Assembly: GCA_023421635.1 (NCBI GenBank)
Contig: JAEZSU010000362.1
Span: 1-10,135 of the forward strand
Source: Actinomycetes bacterium
Lineage (GTDB): Bacteria; Actinomycetota; Actinomycetes; Actinomycetales; Microbacteriaceae
DNA: 10,135 bases
Direction of reading: 5' to 3'
Shown here: positions 1 through 5,157 of the stretch, piece by piece
How positions within the stretch are numbered: position 1 is the first letter of the stretch
How the letters are laid out: every line of letters starts with the position of its first letter
Notes under the pieces: model-generated
Database searches by the model: none
What the model was told of the DNA's origin: nothing
The model's input: the letters and a program-made list of their open reading frames with translations, nothing else
Position numbers and translations under genes: made by a program

Positions 1-889
1 CCGCCGCGGCGCGTGCTGCCTCTGCGGCCTTCCGCGCCTCCTCGTCCCGGCGCTTCTGCTCCTCGACGCCGGCCTGGTAGTCGGCGACGGTCTTGGCCGT
101 GGTGTCCTTGAGCGCAGCGAGCTGGGCCTGCAGGGTGCCGAGGTTGTTGTTCTGCTCCTCGAGCGCCGCCTGGGCGGCGTCCGCGGCGGCCTGCGACTCC
201 TGCATCGCCCGGTCGGCCTCCTGCTGCAGGCGGTCGCGCTCATCGCGCGCGACATTGGCCTGGTCGGTGAGGGACTGGGCGGCGTTCCGGGCGGTGACCG
301 CATCCGTGTACACGGCCTGGTTGCGCTGGAGCAGCTTGTCCATGGTGCCCAGGCGCGCGAGCAGGTCGTCGGCGCCGGCGGCGGAGCCGGCGAGGAAGAG
401 CTGGAGCGACGCGTCGTCGCCGCCGCTGCGGTACAGCTGGCTCGCGACCCGGCCGGCCTTGTTCGCCGCCTCGAGCGCCTTGGCGCCCTGCTCGTCGGCC
501 TGGGCCTTCAGCTGGTCGGCCTTGAACGCGGCCTCGAAGAACGCCTGCTGCGCCTGGTAGAACTCCTGCGCCTTCTGCTGGGCGATGGCCTGCTTGTTGG
601 CGACGTCGGCCTGCAGGTCGGCGATGAGCCGCTCGATCTTGCCGATCTCCGCGGCCTTGGACGCCTCGTTCGCCTTCGCGCGCTGCACGTCAGGCCAGGA
701 CGGGTAGCCCTCGATCGCCTGCGCGGAGGAGCCGGAGAACGCGGATCCGGCGATGCCGCCGAACGTCAGCACGCCCAGCGCACCCGCGCCGATCGCCGTG
801 CGACGGTTCATCTGCGGCCACAGGAGGCTGCGCTCACGGGCGGTCGGAGCGCAGTCGCACTCCTCAGCCAGATCGACCTTCTCCCGCAT
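1..889 (-). CDS. Exported coiled-coil cell-wall hydrolase, N-terminal part (partial, runs off left edge)
   Basis: The frame stays open from an ATG at 889 to the window edge (296 codons seen, C-terminus missing). A Shine-Dalgarno GGAGGGG (897-903) lies 7 nt before this ATG; the internal ATG at 811 (MNRRTAIG) has no comparable site. The first 26 residues include a Cys-Asp-Cys (11-13). A basic Arg-Arg pair, a hydrophobic stretch and an Ala-x-Ala-like cleavage site (SSAQA) near residue 58 follow, so export is likely, possibly by Tat. The rest is rich in Ala, Gln, Glu and Lys in heptad style, with a central segment reading RVASQLYRSGGDDASLQLF, and ends in a charged Glu/Lys/Arg/Ala run. Coiled-coil N-terminal halves of this kind normally precede an NlpC/P60 (C40) or M23 peptidoglycan peptidase domain in actinobacteria. 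The catalytic domain lies outside the window, so hydrolase activity is inferred from architecture. Confidence 0.75.
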   Translation of the reverse strand, partial: MREKVDLAEECDCAPTARERSLLWPQMNRRTAIGAGALGVLTFGGIAGSAFSGSSAQAIEGYPSWPDVQRAKANEASKAAEIGKIERLIADLQADVANKQAIAQQKAQEFYQAQQAFFEAAFKADQLKAQADEQGAKALEAANKAGRVASQLYRSGGDDASLQLFLAGSAAGADDLLARLGTMDKLLQRNQAVYTDAVTARNAAQSLTDQANVARDERDRLQQEADRAMQESQAAADAAQAALEEQNNNLGTLQAQLAALKDTTAKTVADYQAGVEEQKRRDEEARKAAEAARAAA

Positions 890-920
890 GGAGACACCCC
901 TCCGGTAGACAACTCGAACC

Positions 921-948
921 ACAGTAGCAACAGCATCCACACGAGCAA
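921..948 (-). promoter_or_regulatory. Candidate promoter of the cell-wall hydrolase gene
   Basis: On the minus strand a TTGCTC box (943-948) is followed after 16 bp by TACTGT (921-926), which fits the actinobacterial TAnnnT -10 pattern. Transcription would start near 914, about 25 nt before the ATG at 889, leaving room for the GGAGGGG ribosome site. This is pattern matching only. I looked between 890 and 1123 for a long structured leader of the ydaO (c-di-AMP) type found before some actinobacterial wall-hydrolase genes and did not recognise one. Confidence 0.35.
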
Positions 949-1059
949 CAGGGGTGTGGACACGCACACGCACGTCGATCTTTCCCGGTGAGAGACGGTT
1001 TCCGTCGGCGGCGCGCGGCACGATCCGGATGCGGGCGACACGCGCTCCGCGACCCGATT

Positions 1060-1088
1060 TCGCACCAGGCCACATCGTCACGTATGCT
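1060..1088 (+). promoter_or_regulatory. Candidate promoter of the tRNA cluster
   Basis: TATGCT at 1083-1088 fits an actinobacterial -10 box, 35 nt before the first base of tRNA-Glu. A weak -35-like TCGCAC lies 17 bp upstream (1060-1065). The start would be near 1095, giving a short 5' leader to be removed by RNase P. No other good -10 precedes the tRNA-Glu gene. Confidence 0.4.
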
Positions 1089-1123
1089 TGAGTGTCGGTA
1101 AGCGTGAGCCTCCGGGTTCGCTC

Positions 1124-1196
1124 GGCCCCATCGTTTAGCGGCCTAGGACGCCGCCCTTTCACGGCGGTAGCACGGGTTCGAATCCCGTTGGGGTCA
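1124..1196 (+). tRNA. tRNA-Glu (anticodon UUC)
   Basis: 73 nt cloverleaf. The acceptor arm GGCCCCA (1124-1130) pairs with TGGGGTC (1189-1195), with one G-U. The anticodon stem CCGCC/GGCGG (1151-1155/1163-1167) encloses loop CTTTCAC, placing TTC at 1158-1160. The T-arm has the standard GGTTCGAATCC. The 3' CCA is not encoded (ACAGA follows). It is first of three tRNA genes on this strand, 28 nt before tRNA-Asp, and is probably cotranscribed with it. A Glu-Asp-Phe order is common in actinobacteria. Confidence 0.97.
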
Positions 1197-1224
1197 CAGA
1201 TTCCGCACCATAATTGAAAAGCAT

Positions 1225-1298
1225 GGCCCTGTAGCGCAGTTGGTTAGCGTGCCGCCCTGTCACGGCGGAGGTCGCGGGTTCAAGTCCCGTCAGGGTCG
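1225..1298 (+). tRNA. tRNA-Asp (anticodon GUC)
   Basis: 74 nt cloverleaf. The acceptor arm GGCCCTG (1225-1231) pairs with CAGGGTC (1291-1297), and the discriminator is G1298. The anticodon stem CCGCC/GGCGG encloses CTGTCAC, placing GTC at 1259-1261. Its anticodon stem is identical to that of the upstream tRNA-Glu. The T-arm reads GGTTCAAGTCC. CCA is not encoded. A hairpin with a short T run follows 12 nt downstream. Confidence 0.97.
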
Positions 1299-1310
1299 CT
1301 CCGAGCGACG

Positions 1311-1335
1311 GGCCCTTTTCTCGAAGAGGGCCTTT
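1311..1335 (+). terminator. Terminator-like hairpin between tRNA-Asp and tRNA-Phe
   Basis: GGCCCTTTT (1311-1319) pairs with GAAGAGGGCC (1323-1332) as a 9-bp stem containing one G-U, with a 4-nt loop, followed by TTT (1333-1335). The position just after tRNA-Asp suggests a partial terminator or a 3'-end processing structure. If it terminates efficiently, tRNA-Phe needs its own promoter within 1336-1380, where I see no clear -10 box. Confidence 0.5.
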
Positions 1336-1380
1336 CGTCTAGGACGCGGCATCACGTCGTTCGCGATACGAGTGCCGCGC

Positions 1381-1453
1381 GGCTCTGTAGCTCAGTTGGT
1401 AGAGCGCACGACTGAAAATCGTGAGGTCACGGGATCGACGCCCGTCGGAGCCA
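1381..1453 (+). tRNA. tRNA-Phe (anticodon GAA)
   Basis: 73 nt cloverleaf. The acceptor arm GGCTCTG (1381-1387) pairs with CGGAGCC (1446-1452), and the discriminator is A1453. The anticodon stem CACGA/TCGTG (1407-1411/1419-1423) encloses loop CTGAAAA, placing GAA at 1414-1416. The T-stem ACGGG/CCCGT encloses loop ATCGACG, so position 54, normally T, is A. The pairing is otherwise regular, so this is a functional gene rather than a pseudogene. CCA is not encoded. Confidence 0.97.
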
Positions 1454-1480
1454 CAAGGACCGTCGTTACAGCGGTCCCAG

Positions 1481-1523
1481 AAACCCTCGCCTAGCTTCTA
1501 CATGGCGGGGGTTTTGCTTTTTC
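1481..1523 (+). terminator. Rho-independent terminator of the tRNA cluster
   Basis: AAACCCTCGCC (1481-1491) pairs with GGCGGGGGTTT (1504-1514) through 11 bp with one G-U, around a 12-nt loop, and runs into TTTTGCTTTTTTCC. A smaller hairpin, GGACCG/CGGTCC (1457-1462/1472-1477), sits between it and the end of tRNA-Phe. This is the clearest classical terminator in the window. Confidence 0.85.
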
Positions 1524-1561
1524 CCTGGTGAGAAGCGACTTTCTGCTCGCACGACGCACCC

Positions 1562-1642
1562 GGTCGTTGAGCGAGCGAAGCGAGACGAAACGACACCGCC
1601 ACACACGTTTCGACTCGTCGCGGCGCTCCTCGCTCAACGACC
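1562..1642. repeat. Palindromic intergenic element, copy 1 (short arm then long arm)
   Basis: The short arm at 1562-1592 begins GGTCGTTGAGCGAG and ends GACGAAACG. After a 13-nt CA-rich spacer comes the long arm at 1606-1642, whose reverse complement has the same outer GGTCGTTGAGCGAG and inner CGAAACG but extra bases in the middle. The two arms can form a long imperfect hairpin. The same arms recur at 1652-1958, 3172-3251 and 3751-3902. I see no coding potential. Open frames crossing it read as monotonous SLSERSETKR or RFVSLRSLND peptides, which are a by-product of the repeat. Confidence 0.9.
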
Positions 1643-1645
1643 AGC

Positions 1646-1920
1646 GGCATCCGGCCGTTGACCAAGCGAAGCGAAGCGAAACGGCACCCCTCACCCCCTG
1701 GCCGTTGAGCGAGCGCAGCGAGACGAAACGGCGCACACACACGTTTCGACTCGTCGCTGCGCTCCTCACTCAACGACCAGCAGCATCCGGCCGTTGACCA
1801 AGCGAAGCGAAGCGAAACGGCACCCCTCACCCCCTGGCCGTTGAGCGAGCGCAGCGAGACGAAACGGCGCACACACACACGTTTCGACTCGTCGCTGCGC
1901 TCCTCACTCCACGACCAGCA
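1646..1920. repeat. Tandem duplication of a 136-138 bp unit containing palindromic arms
   Basis: Two nearly identical units lie head to tail (about 1646-1782 and 1783-1920). Each starts GCATCCGGCCGTTGACC, contains a degenerate arm (ending GCGAAGCGAAACGG), then CCCCTCACCCCCTGG, a short arm (1700-1731; 1836-1867), a CA dinucleotide run, and a long arm (1742-1778; 1880-1916). They differ mainly in CA-run length (9 versus 11 bases between GCG and GTTT) and one A to C change (CTCAACG versus CTCCACG). The near-identity points to a recent duplication. It is not a CRISPR array, because there are no unique spacers of regular length. Confidence 0.9.
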
Positions 1921-1958
1921 GCATCCGGACGTTGAGCGAGCGCAGCGAGACGAAACGG
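1921..1958. repeat. Truncated third copy of the tandem unit
   Basis: GCATCCGG (1921-1928) starts a third unit, but the sequence jumps straight into the short arm (ACGTTGAGCGAG...GACGAAACGG, to 1958), missing the degenerate arm and the C-rich stretch. An internal deletion by recombination between the two GTTGA-containing arms would explain this. From 1959 to the LLM stop codon at 2025 the sequence is unique and I see nothing in it. Confidence 0.75.
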
Positions 1959-2024
1959 CGCTTCGTCGAGGCGCACTCGCCGATCGCCGGGACACAGGCC
2001 CCCACCGCCTCCGGGGCACTGCCG

Positions 2025-3038
2025 TCAGTCCAGTCGCGAGAGGACCGCAGGGATGACGTGGGTGTCGAACAGGTCCACCGAACGGACCGCGTCGTCGACC
2101 GGCAGCGAACCCCAGCTGAACGCGCCGGCGAGGTAGTTGACGCCGGTGGCCTCCACCACATGGACGACCTGCTCGATCACCGCGTCGACCGAGCCGACGA
2201 AGAAGAGGCTCTCGTCGACTAGCTGTCGCAGATCCGGCTGTGGCGGCTGCTCGACCCCGTGCTGCCGCCACAGCCACGTGAAGTTGTCGTAGTGGTCGGC
2301 GAACGCGGCCTCCGCCTTCTCCCACGCCTCATCCTCTGTCGGCGCCACGAAGACGTGCCGCAGGATGCCGAAGCGGGGGTGCGTCCCCTCGGCACCCTCC
2401 CGTGCGGCGAAGTAGATGTCGCGACGGTCCCGGATGACCTCGAGCGAAGGTGAGCGGAACGCGAACCCGAAGATCGTGTTCTGCCCGTTGACCGCCGCAT
2501 ACTCGATCGATTCCGGGTTCGACGTCGGATACCAGGTGGTGAACGCCTGCTGCGCCGGGACGATCGTGAGCGGGAACTCCTCCCCCGCCTCGTTCCGGTA
2601 CACACCGCGCTCGAGGGCGTCGAGGATCCGCGGCAGGAACACCTCATACCGCGCGCGCATGTCCTCGGGCCCGAGTCCGAACATCCGCGCCTCGATCGGC
2701 GACGAGCCCTTGCCGATCCCGAGCTCGAGCCGGCCGTGCGAGAGCTGGTCGATCATCGCGATCTCCTCGACGAGCCGCAGCGGGTCGTACAGCGGCACGA
2801 TGAACGTCATGGGCGCCAGTCTGATGCGTGCGGTCTCACGGGCGACCGCGGCCGCGAACAGGCCGGGCGACGCGGCGAGACCGAGGGTCGCGCCGTGGTG
2901 CTCGGCGATGTGGTAGCGCTCGAAGCGTCCACGGTCCGCGCGTCTGGCGACCGCGATGCGGTCGTCATAGGTCTGGGCGATGGTGCGGCCCTCAGCGACG
3001 TCGACCCAGTCGAAGACACCGAACTCGAGATCTGCCAC
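2025..3038 (-). CDS. Luciferase-like (LLM class) flavin-dependent monooxygenase
   Basis: 337 aa, within the usual 330-360 aa of the family. LLM proteins use reduced FMN or F420 to oxidise small substrates in the cytoplasm; the substrate here cannot be told. Visible family features are the N-terminal strand LEFGVFDWVD (4-13), the AEHHG motif at 45-49, and a long conserved block with APMTFIVPLYDPLRLVEEIA (75-94) followed by DQLSHGRLELGIGKG (97-111). The GTG start at 3038 is preferred because AGGAG (3046-3050) lies 7 nt upstream. An in-frame ATG at 3149 would add 37 residues of low-complexity sequence with no family match. No flavin reductase gene is adjacent, so reduced flavin must come from elsewhere. 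The gene stands alone between repeat elements at 1562-1958 and 3172-3251. Whether it uses FMN or F420 is not decided by what I can see. Confidence 0.92.
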   Translation of the reverse strand: MADLEFGVFDWVDVAEGRTIAQTYDDRIAVARRADRGRFERYHIAEHHGATLGLAASPGLFAAAVARETARIRLAPMTFIVPLYDPLRLVEEIAMIDQLSHGRLELGIGKGSSPIEARMFGLGPEDMRARYEVFLPRILDALERGVYRNEAGEEFPLTIVPAQQAFTTWYPTSNPESIEYAAVNGQNTIFGFAFRSPSLEVIRDRRDIYFAAREGAEGTHPRFGILRHVFVAPTEDEAWEKAEAAFADHYDNFTWLWRQHGVEQPPQPDLRQLVDESLFFVGSVDAVIEQVVHVVEATGVNYLAGAFSWGSLPVDDAVRSVDLFDTHVIPAVLSRLD

Positions 3039-3171
3039 GCTGCGTCTCCTGTCATCCCTTGCCGCCGGTGCGCCGGACGCATCCGTCACACCTGACTGAT
3101 CGGAATGTATCGTCTCCGCCCCGGCGGGGTCGCGGTTGCCCTCAGTCACTGGGATACGCGTCCGGCCGGCT

Positions 3172-3251
3172 CCGTTTCGTCTCGTCGCTGCGCTCCTCGC
3201 TCAACGACCGGAGGCTTCTGGGCGTTGAGCGAGCGAAGCGAGACGAAACGG
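3172..3251. repeat. Palindromic intergenic element, copy 2 (long arm then short arm)
   Basis: The long arm at 3172-3209 (CCGTTTCGTCTCG...CTCAACGACC) faces the short arm at 3222-3251 (GCGTTGAGCGAG...GACGAAACGG) across 12 nt. The order is the reverse of copy 1: here CAACGACC is at the loop and CGTTTCG/CGAAACG at the base. The element ends 22 bp from the lipoprotein stop codon (3274) and lies about 130 bp upstream of the LLM start. A transcript of the lipoprotein gene would therefore end in this hairpin, which could stop transcription or protect the 3' end. Confidence 0.9.
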
Positions 3252-3273
3252 CGCATCGACCCGCCGCTGCGGT

Positions 3274-3714
3274 CTACTCCCCGAAGTGGGCCGCGGGCAC
3301 GGCGAACACGTTCGCCGAGATCCGGGTCCCGCCCTCGGGGGCGGGTTCGCCATCCGGGATGACCGCGAACCTGCCCGCGCTCCCCCTGACGCTCACTCCA
3401 CCCGAGCTGCACGCGGACTGGTTCCGCTCCGGCCCGGCGTCGACGACGAGGCAGATGGACCCGGGATCGCGCCCTTGCGCGAGCCACAGGGACGCGCCCT
3501 CGTGCGCTCCGACGTACCGGCTCGACGACGCGTCGATCGCTTCGTCGGCTGCGGCGGCGACACCCGGCAACTCGTCCCGCTGCTCGCGGTCGCGTGCGAG
3601 GTCGGCGTAGCCCCCGCCCGGCGCCGCACAGCCAGCCAGCGACACGGCGGCGGCCAACGCCAGCGTCGCTGCGAACGTTCTTCGAGCCCAGGTCATATCG
3701 CGAATCTCGCACAT
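3274..3714 (-). CDS. Small secreted lipoprotein of unknown function
   Basis: 146 aa. A lipoprotein signal peptide is clear: Arg-Arg at 11-12, a hydrophobic core, and lipobox SLAGC with the lipidated Cys at residue 29. The mature part is about 118 aa, with a helical, charged start (YADLARDREQRDELPG), the stretch SRYVGAHEGASLWLAQGRD, then two cysteines (88 in SICLVVDAG and 102 in SACSSGG) that probably form a disulfide, and a beta-rich end. The ATG at 3714 has GGGAGGG 6 nt upstream (3721-3727); the ATG at 3696 (MTWARR) has only a weak site but would give a cleaner signal peptide. I do not recognise a named family beyond small actinobacterial lipoproteins with a Cys-Leu-Val...Cys core. Repeat copy 3 begins only 36 bp upstream of the start, so its promoter or leader must overlap or cross that element. 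Confidence 0.8.
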   Translation of the reverse strand: MCEIRDMTWARRTFAATLALAAAVSLAGCAAPGGGYADLARDREQRDELPGVAAAADEAIDASSSRYVGAHEGASLWLAQGRDPGSICLVVDAGPERNQSACSSGGVSVRGSAGRFAVIPDGEPAPEGGTRISANVFAVPAAHFGE

Positions 3715-3750
3715 GCGTCGCCCTCCCGTCCAGCACGACCATGGCGCGCC

Positions 3751-3902
3751 CCGTTTCGTCTCGTCGCTGCGCTCCTCGCTCAACGACCAGGGATTCTCGT
3801 CGCTGCGCTCCTCGCTCAACGACCGGGGATTCTCGTCGCTGCGCTCCTCGCTCAACGACCGGGGACTTCTGGTCGTTGAGCGAGCGGAGCGAGACGAAAC
3901 GG
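3751..3902. repeat. Palindromic intergenic element, copy 3, with the long arm triplicated at 36-bp period
   Basis: A complete long arm starts at 3751. Its inner 30 bases (TCTCGTCGCTGCGCTCCTCG...CAACGACC) then recur at 3759-3788, 3795-3824 and 3831-3860, separated by 6-nt linkers AGGGAT and GGGGAT. The single short arm is at 3871-3902. Only one of the three long arms can pair with the short arm at a time, so alternative hairpins of different loop size are possible. The exact period and near-identity imply slippage or unequal exchange that copied one arm only. Confidence 0.9.
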
Positions 3903-4216
3903 CACCCGCCGTCGCGGGGAACACGGCGCACGACGGTCGCGGGCGTGAGGGTGAGCCCCGGGCGCACGGGTACTCACGGTGCACCGATGCGGTACGCACC
4001 CCGGAACGGGGGCGTGCTCACGGACCTTCGTCACCCGGCGTGCATCGCTCGCGCGCGCCTGGGATGGATGGCGACAGCCGATGGAGCTCACCCGCACGGC
4101 GGGGGCGCCGCATCGGATCCATCCGAAGGATGCCGATGCCCTGGGACCTGTGCCGACGTCCACCGCATCGAGGAGGAACTCCGAACGAACGGCTGCCGCG
4201 TTCGAGAGGAGATCCA
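3903..4216. other. Gene-free upstream region of the LPXTG gene, with two hairpins
   Basis: No convincing coding sequence on either strand. CCCCG/CGGGG around GAA (hairpin within about 3995-4017) is compact and GC-rich. GCATCGG (4110-4116) pairs with CCGATGC (4133-4139), with a further ATCC/GGAT pairing inside, about 78 nt before the ATG at 4217. If the transcript starts far upstream these would lie in the 5' leader and could influence translation or stability. I could not place a promoter with confidence. Confidence 0.5.
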
Positions 4217-5047
4217 ATGAGGAAGTTCGCGAGGGGCGCAGCCGCAGCGCTCCTCATCGGTATGAGTCCGCTCATGCTCGGAGCGGCCGCCGCACCGGCC
4301 GCGACCGCCGCGGACGAGGCAGCAGCCCAACCCGCCGCTGTCGCCGTCGACGGCCGCTCGTGCATCGCGAGCCCCGCCTGGACCGAGACCATCATCGTCT
4401 CGCCGGAGGTGCCCGCAGTCCCCGAGGTCCCCGCAATCCCGGAGATCCCCGAGATCAGCCACATGGAGACCGTCGTCATCCAGGAGGCGTGGACCGAGAC
4501 GGTCGTCGACCAGGAGGCCTGGGACGAGGAGGTGTTCGACCACTGGCAGCACTACTCCTGGACCGGTGGACCGCACACGTCCGACGAGGCCCCGGCGTTC
4601 CCGAGCGGCGACTGGCAGGCCAACGTGCAGGGCGACCCGCACGGCGTCGGAGTGGAAGGCGCGTACTTCCGCTCGCACGGCAACGCCGGCAACGGTGACT
4701 GGTTCTACCTCGAGGCGGTCACCCGCACCGTGCACCACGACGCGGTGACCCACGAGGTCTATCACCCGGCCATCACCGAAGAGGTGAAGGTCATCGACCA
4801 GGAGTACGTCCCGGGTGTTCCGGGCATCCCCGGCCGCCCCGCCATCCCGGCGGTGGTCGAGTACATCCACCACCCCGCGGTCGAGTGCCCGGCAGCAGCC
4901 GACACGACCGCCGCCGCGACGCCCGCGGTGACCACGACGCTCCCCGCGACCGGTGGCGACGCCGCGCTCCCGGTACTGGTGGGCGGTGTGGGCGCACTCG
5001 CCGTCGGACTGCTGATCCTCGGCATCCGCCGGTTCGCCCGCACCTGA
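4217..5047 (+). CDS. LPXTG (LPATG) sortase-anchored surface protein with short repeats
   Basis: 276 aa. AGAGGAG (4205-4211) lies 5 nt before the ATG. A signal peptide occupies about residues 1-31 (basic MRKFARG, hydrophobic core, Ala-rich cleavage region). LPATG at 242-246, a hydrophobic segment at about 250-270 and the basic tail RRFART form a full cell-wall sorting signal, so sortase should join Thr245 to peptidoglycan. The exposed part holds Pro-rich PEVPAVPEVPAIPEIPEI (63-80), two 10-residue repeats (EAWTETVVDQ, EAWDEEVFDH; 90-109), a Trp/Gly/His-rich central segment (110-165), and three 9-residue repeats (EAVTRTVHH, DAVTHEVYH, PAITEEVKV; 166-192), then a second Pro/Gly run (VPGVPGIPGRPAIP) and an Ala/Thr-rich wall-spanning stalk. 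Cys49 and Cys224 flank the exposed region and could form a disulfide. The role is unknown; adhesion or surface display is only a guess. No sortase gene is adjacent. Confidence 0.9.
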   Translation: MRKFARGAAAALLIGMSPLMLGAAAAPAATAADEAAAQPAAVAVDGRSCIASPAWTETIIVSPEVPAVPEVPAIPEIPEISHMETVVIQEAWTETVVDQEAWDEEVFDHWQHYSWTGGPHTSDEAPAFPSGDWQANVQGDPHGVGVEGAYFRSHGNAGNGDWFYLEAVTRTVHHDAVTHEVYHPAITEEVKVIDQEYVPGVPGIPGRPAIPAVVEYIHHPAVECPAAADTTAAATPAVTTTLPATGGDAALPVLVGGVGALAVGLLILGIRRFART

Positions 5048-5080
5048 CGGAGCGAAACCCCCGCACGCGCGGGACAGCAC

Positions 5081-5116
5081 GGGCCCCGGCCCCGCCACCG
5101 AGCGGGGACGGGGCCC
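5081..5116. terminator. Strong GC hairpin between convergent genes
   Basis: GGGCCCCG (5081-5088) pairs with CGGGGCCC (5109-5116). Inside, after one mismatch, CCCCGC pairs with GCGGGG around loop CACCGA. It lies 33 bp after the LPXTG stop codon and 41 bp from the stop codon of the oppositely oriented Rid-family gene, so it can serve both transcripts. No T run follows, which is common for actinobacterial terminators. A smaller CCCGC/GCGGG hairpin (5060-5073) precedes it. Confidence 0.75.
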
Positions 5117-5157
5117 TTCGCGTCCCGCCCGCACCCCCGGATGCCGGACCGCGCGCC

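Noticed and set aside
890..1123. ydaO-type (c-di-AMP) riboswitch before the cell-wall hydrolase gene
   Set aside because: The region is long enough, but I could not find the conserved pairing or consensus segments, and a plausible promoter close to the gene would leave only a short leader.
1381..1560. tRNA-Phe as an attachment site for an integrated element
   Set aside because: No integrase gene and no second copy of the tRNA 3' end were found in the window.
1562..1958. CRISPR-like repeat array
   Set aside because: Arms alternate in orientation, spacing is irregular, intervening sequences are themselves repeated, and no cas gene is present.
1498..2325. Open frames crossing the repeat region with SERSETKR and RFVSLRSLN peptides
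   Set aside because: The peptides are translations of the palindromic arms; the frames also run into the antisense of the LLM gene.
2025..3149. Start of the LLM gene at the upstream ATG (3149)
   Set aside because: The extra 37 residues look unlike the family, while the GTG at 3038 has an ideally spaced AGGAG and begins exactly at the conserved first strand.
4088..5134. 348-codon minus-strand frame antisense to the LPXTG gene
   Set aside because: No signal, domain or ribosome site; the plus strand carries a full signal peptide and sorting signal.
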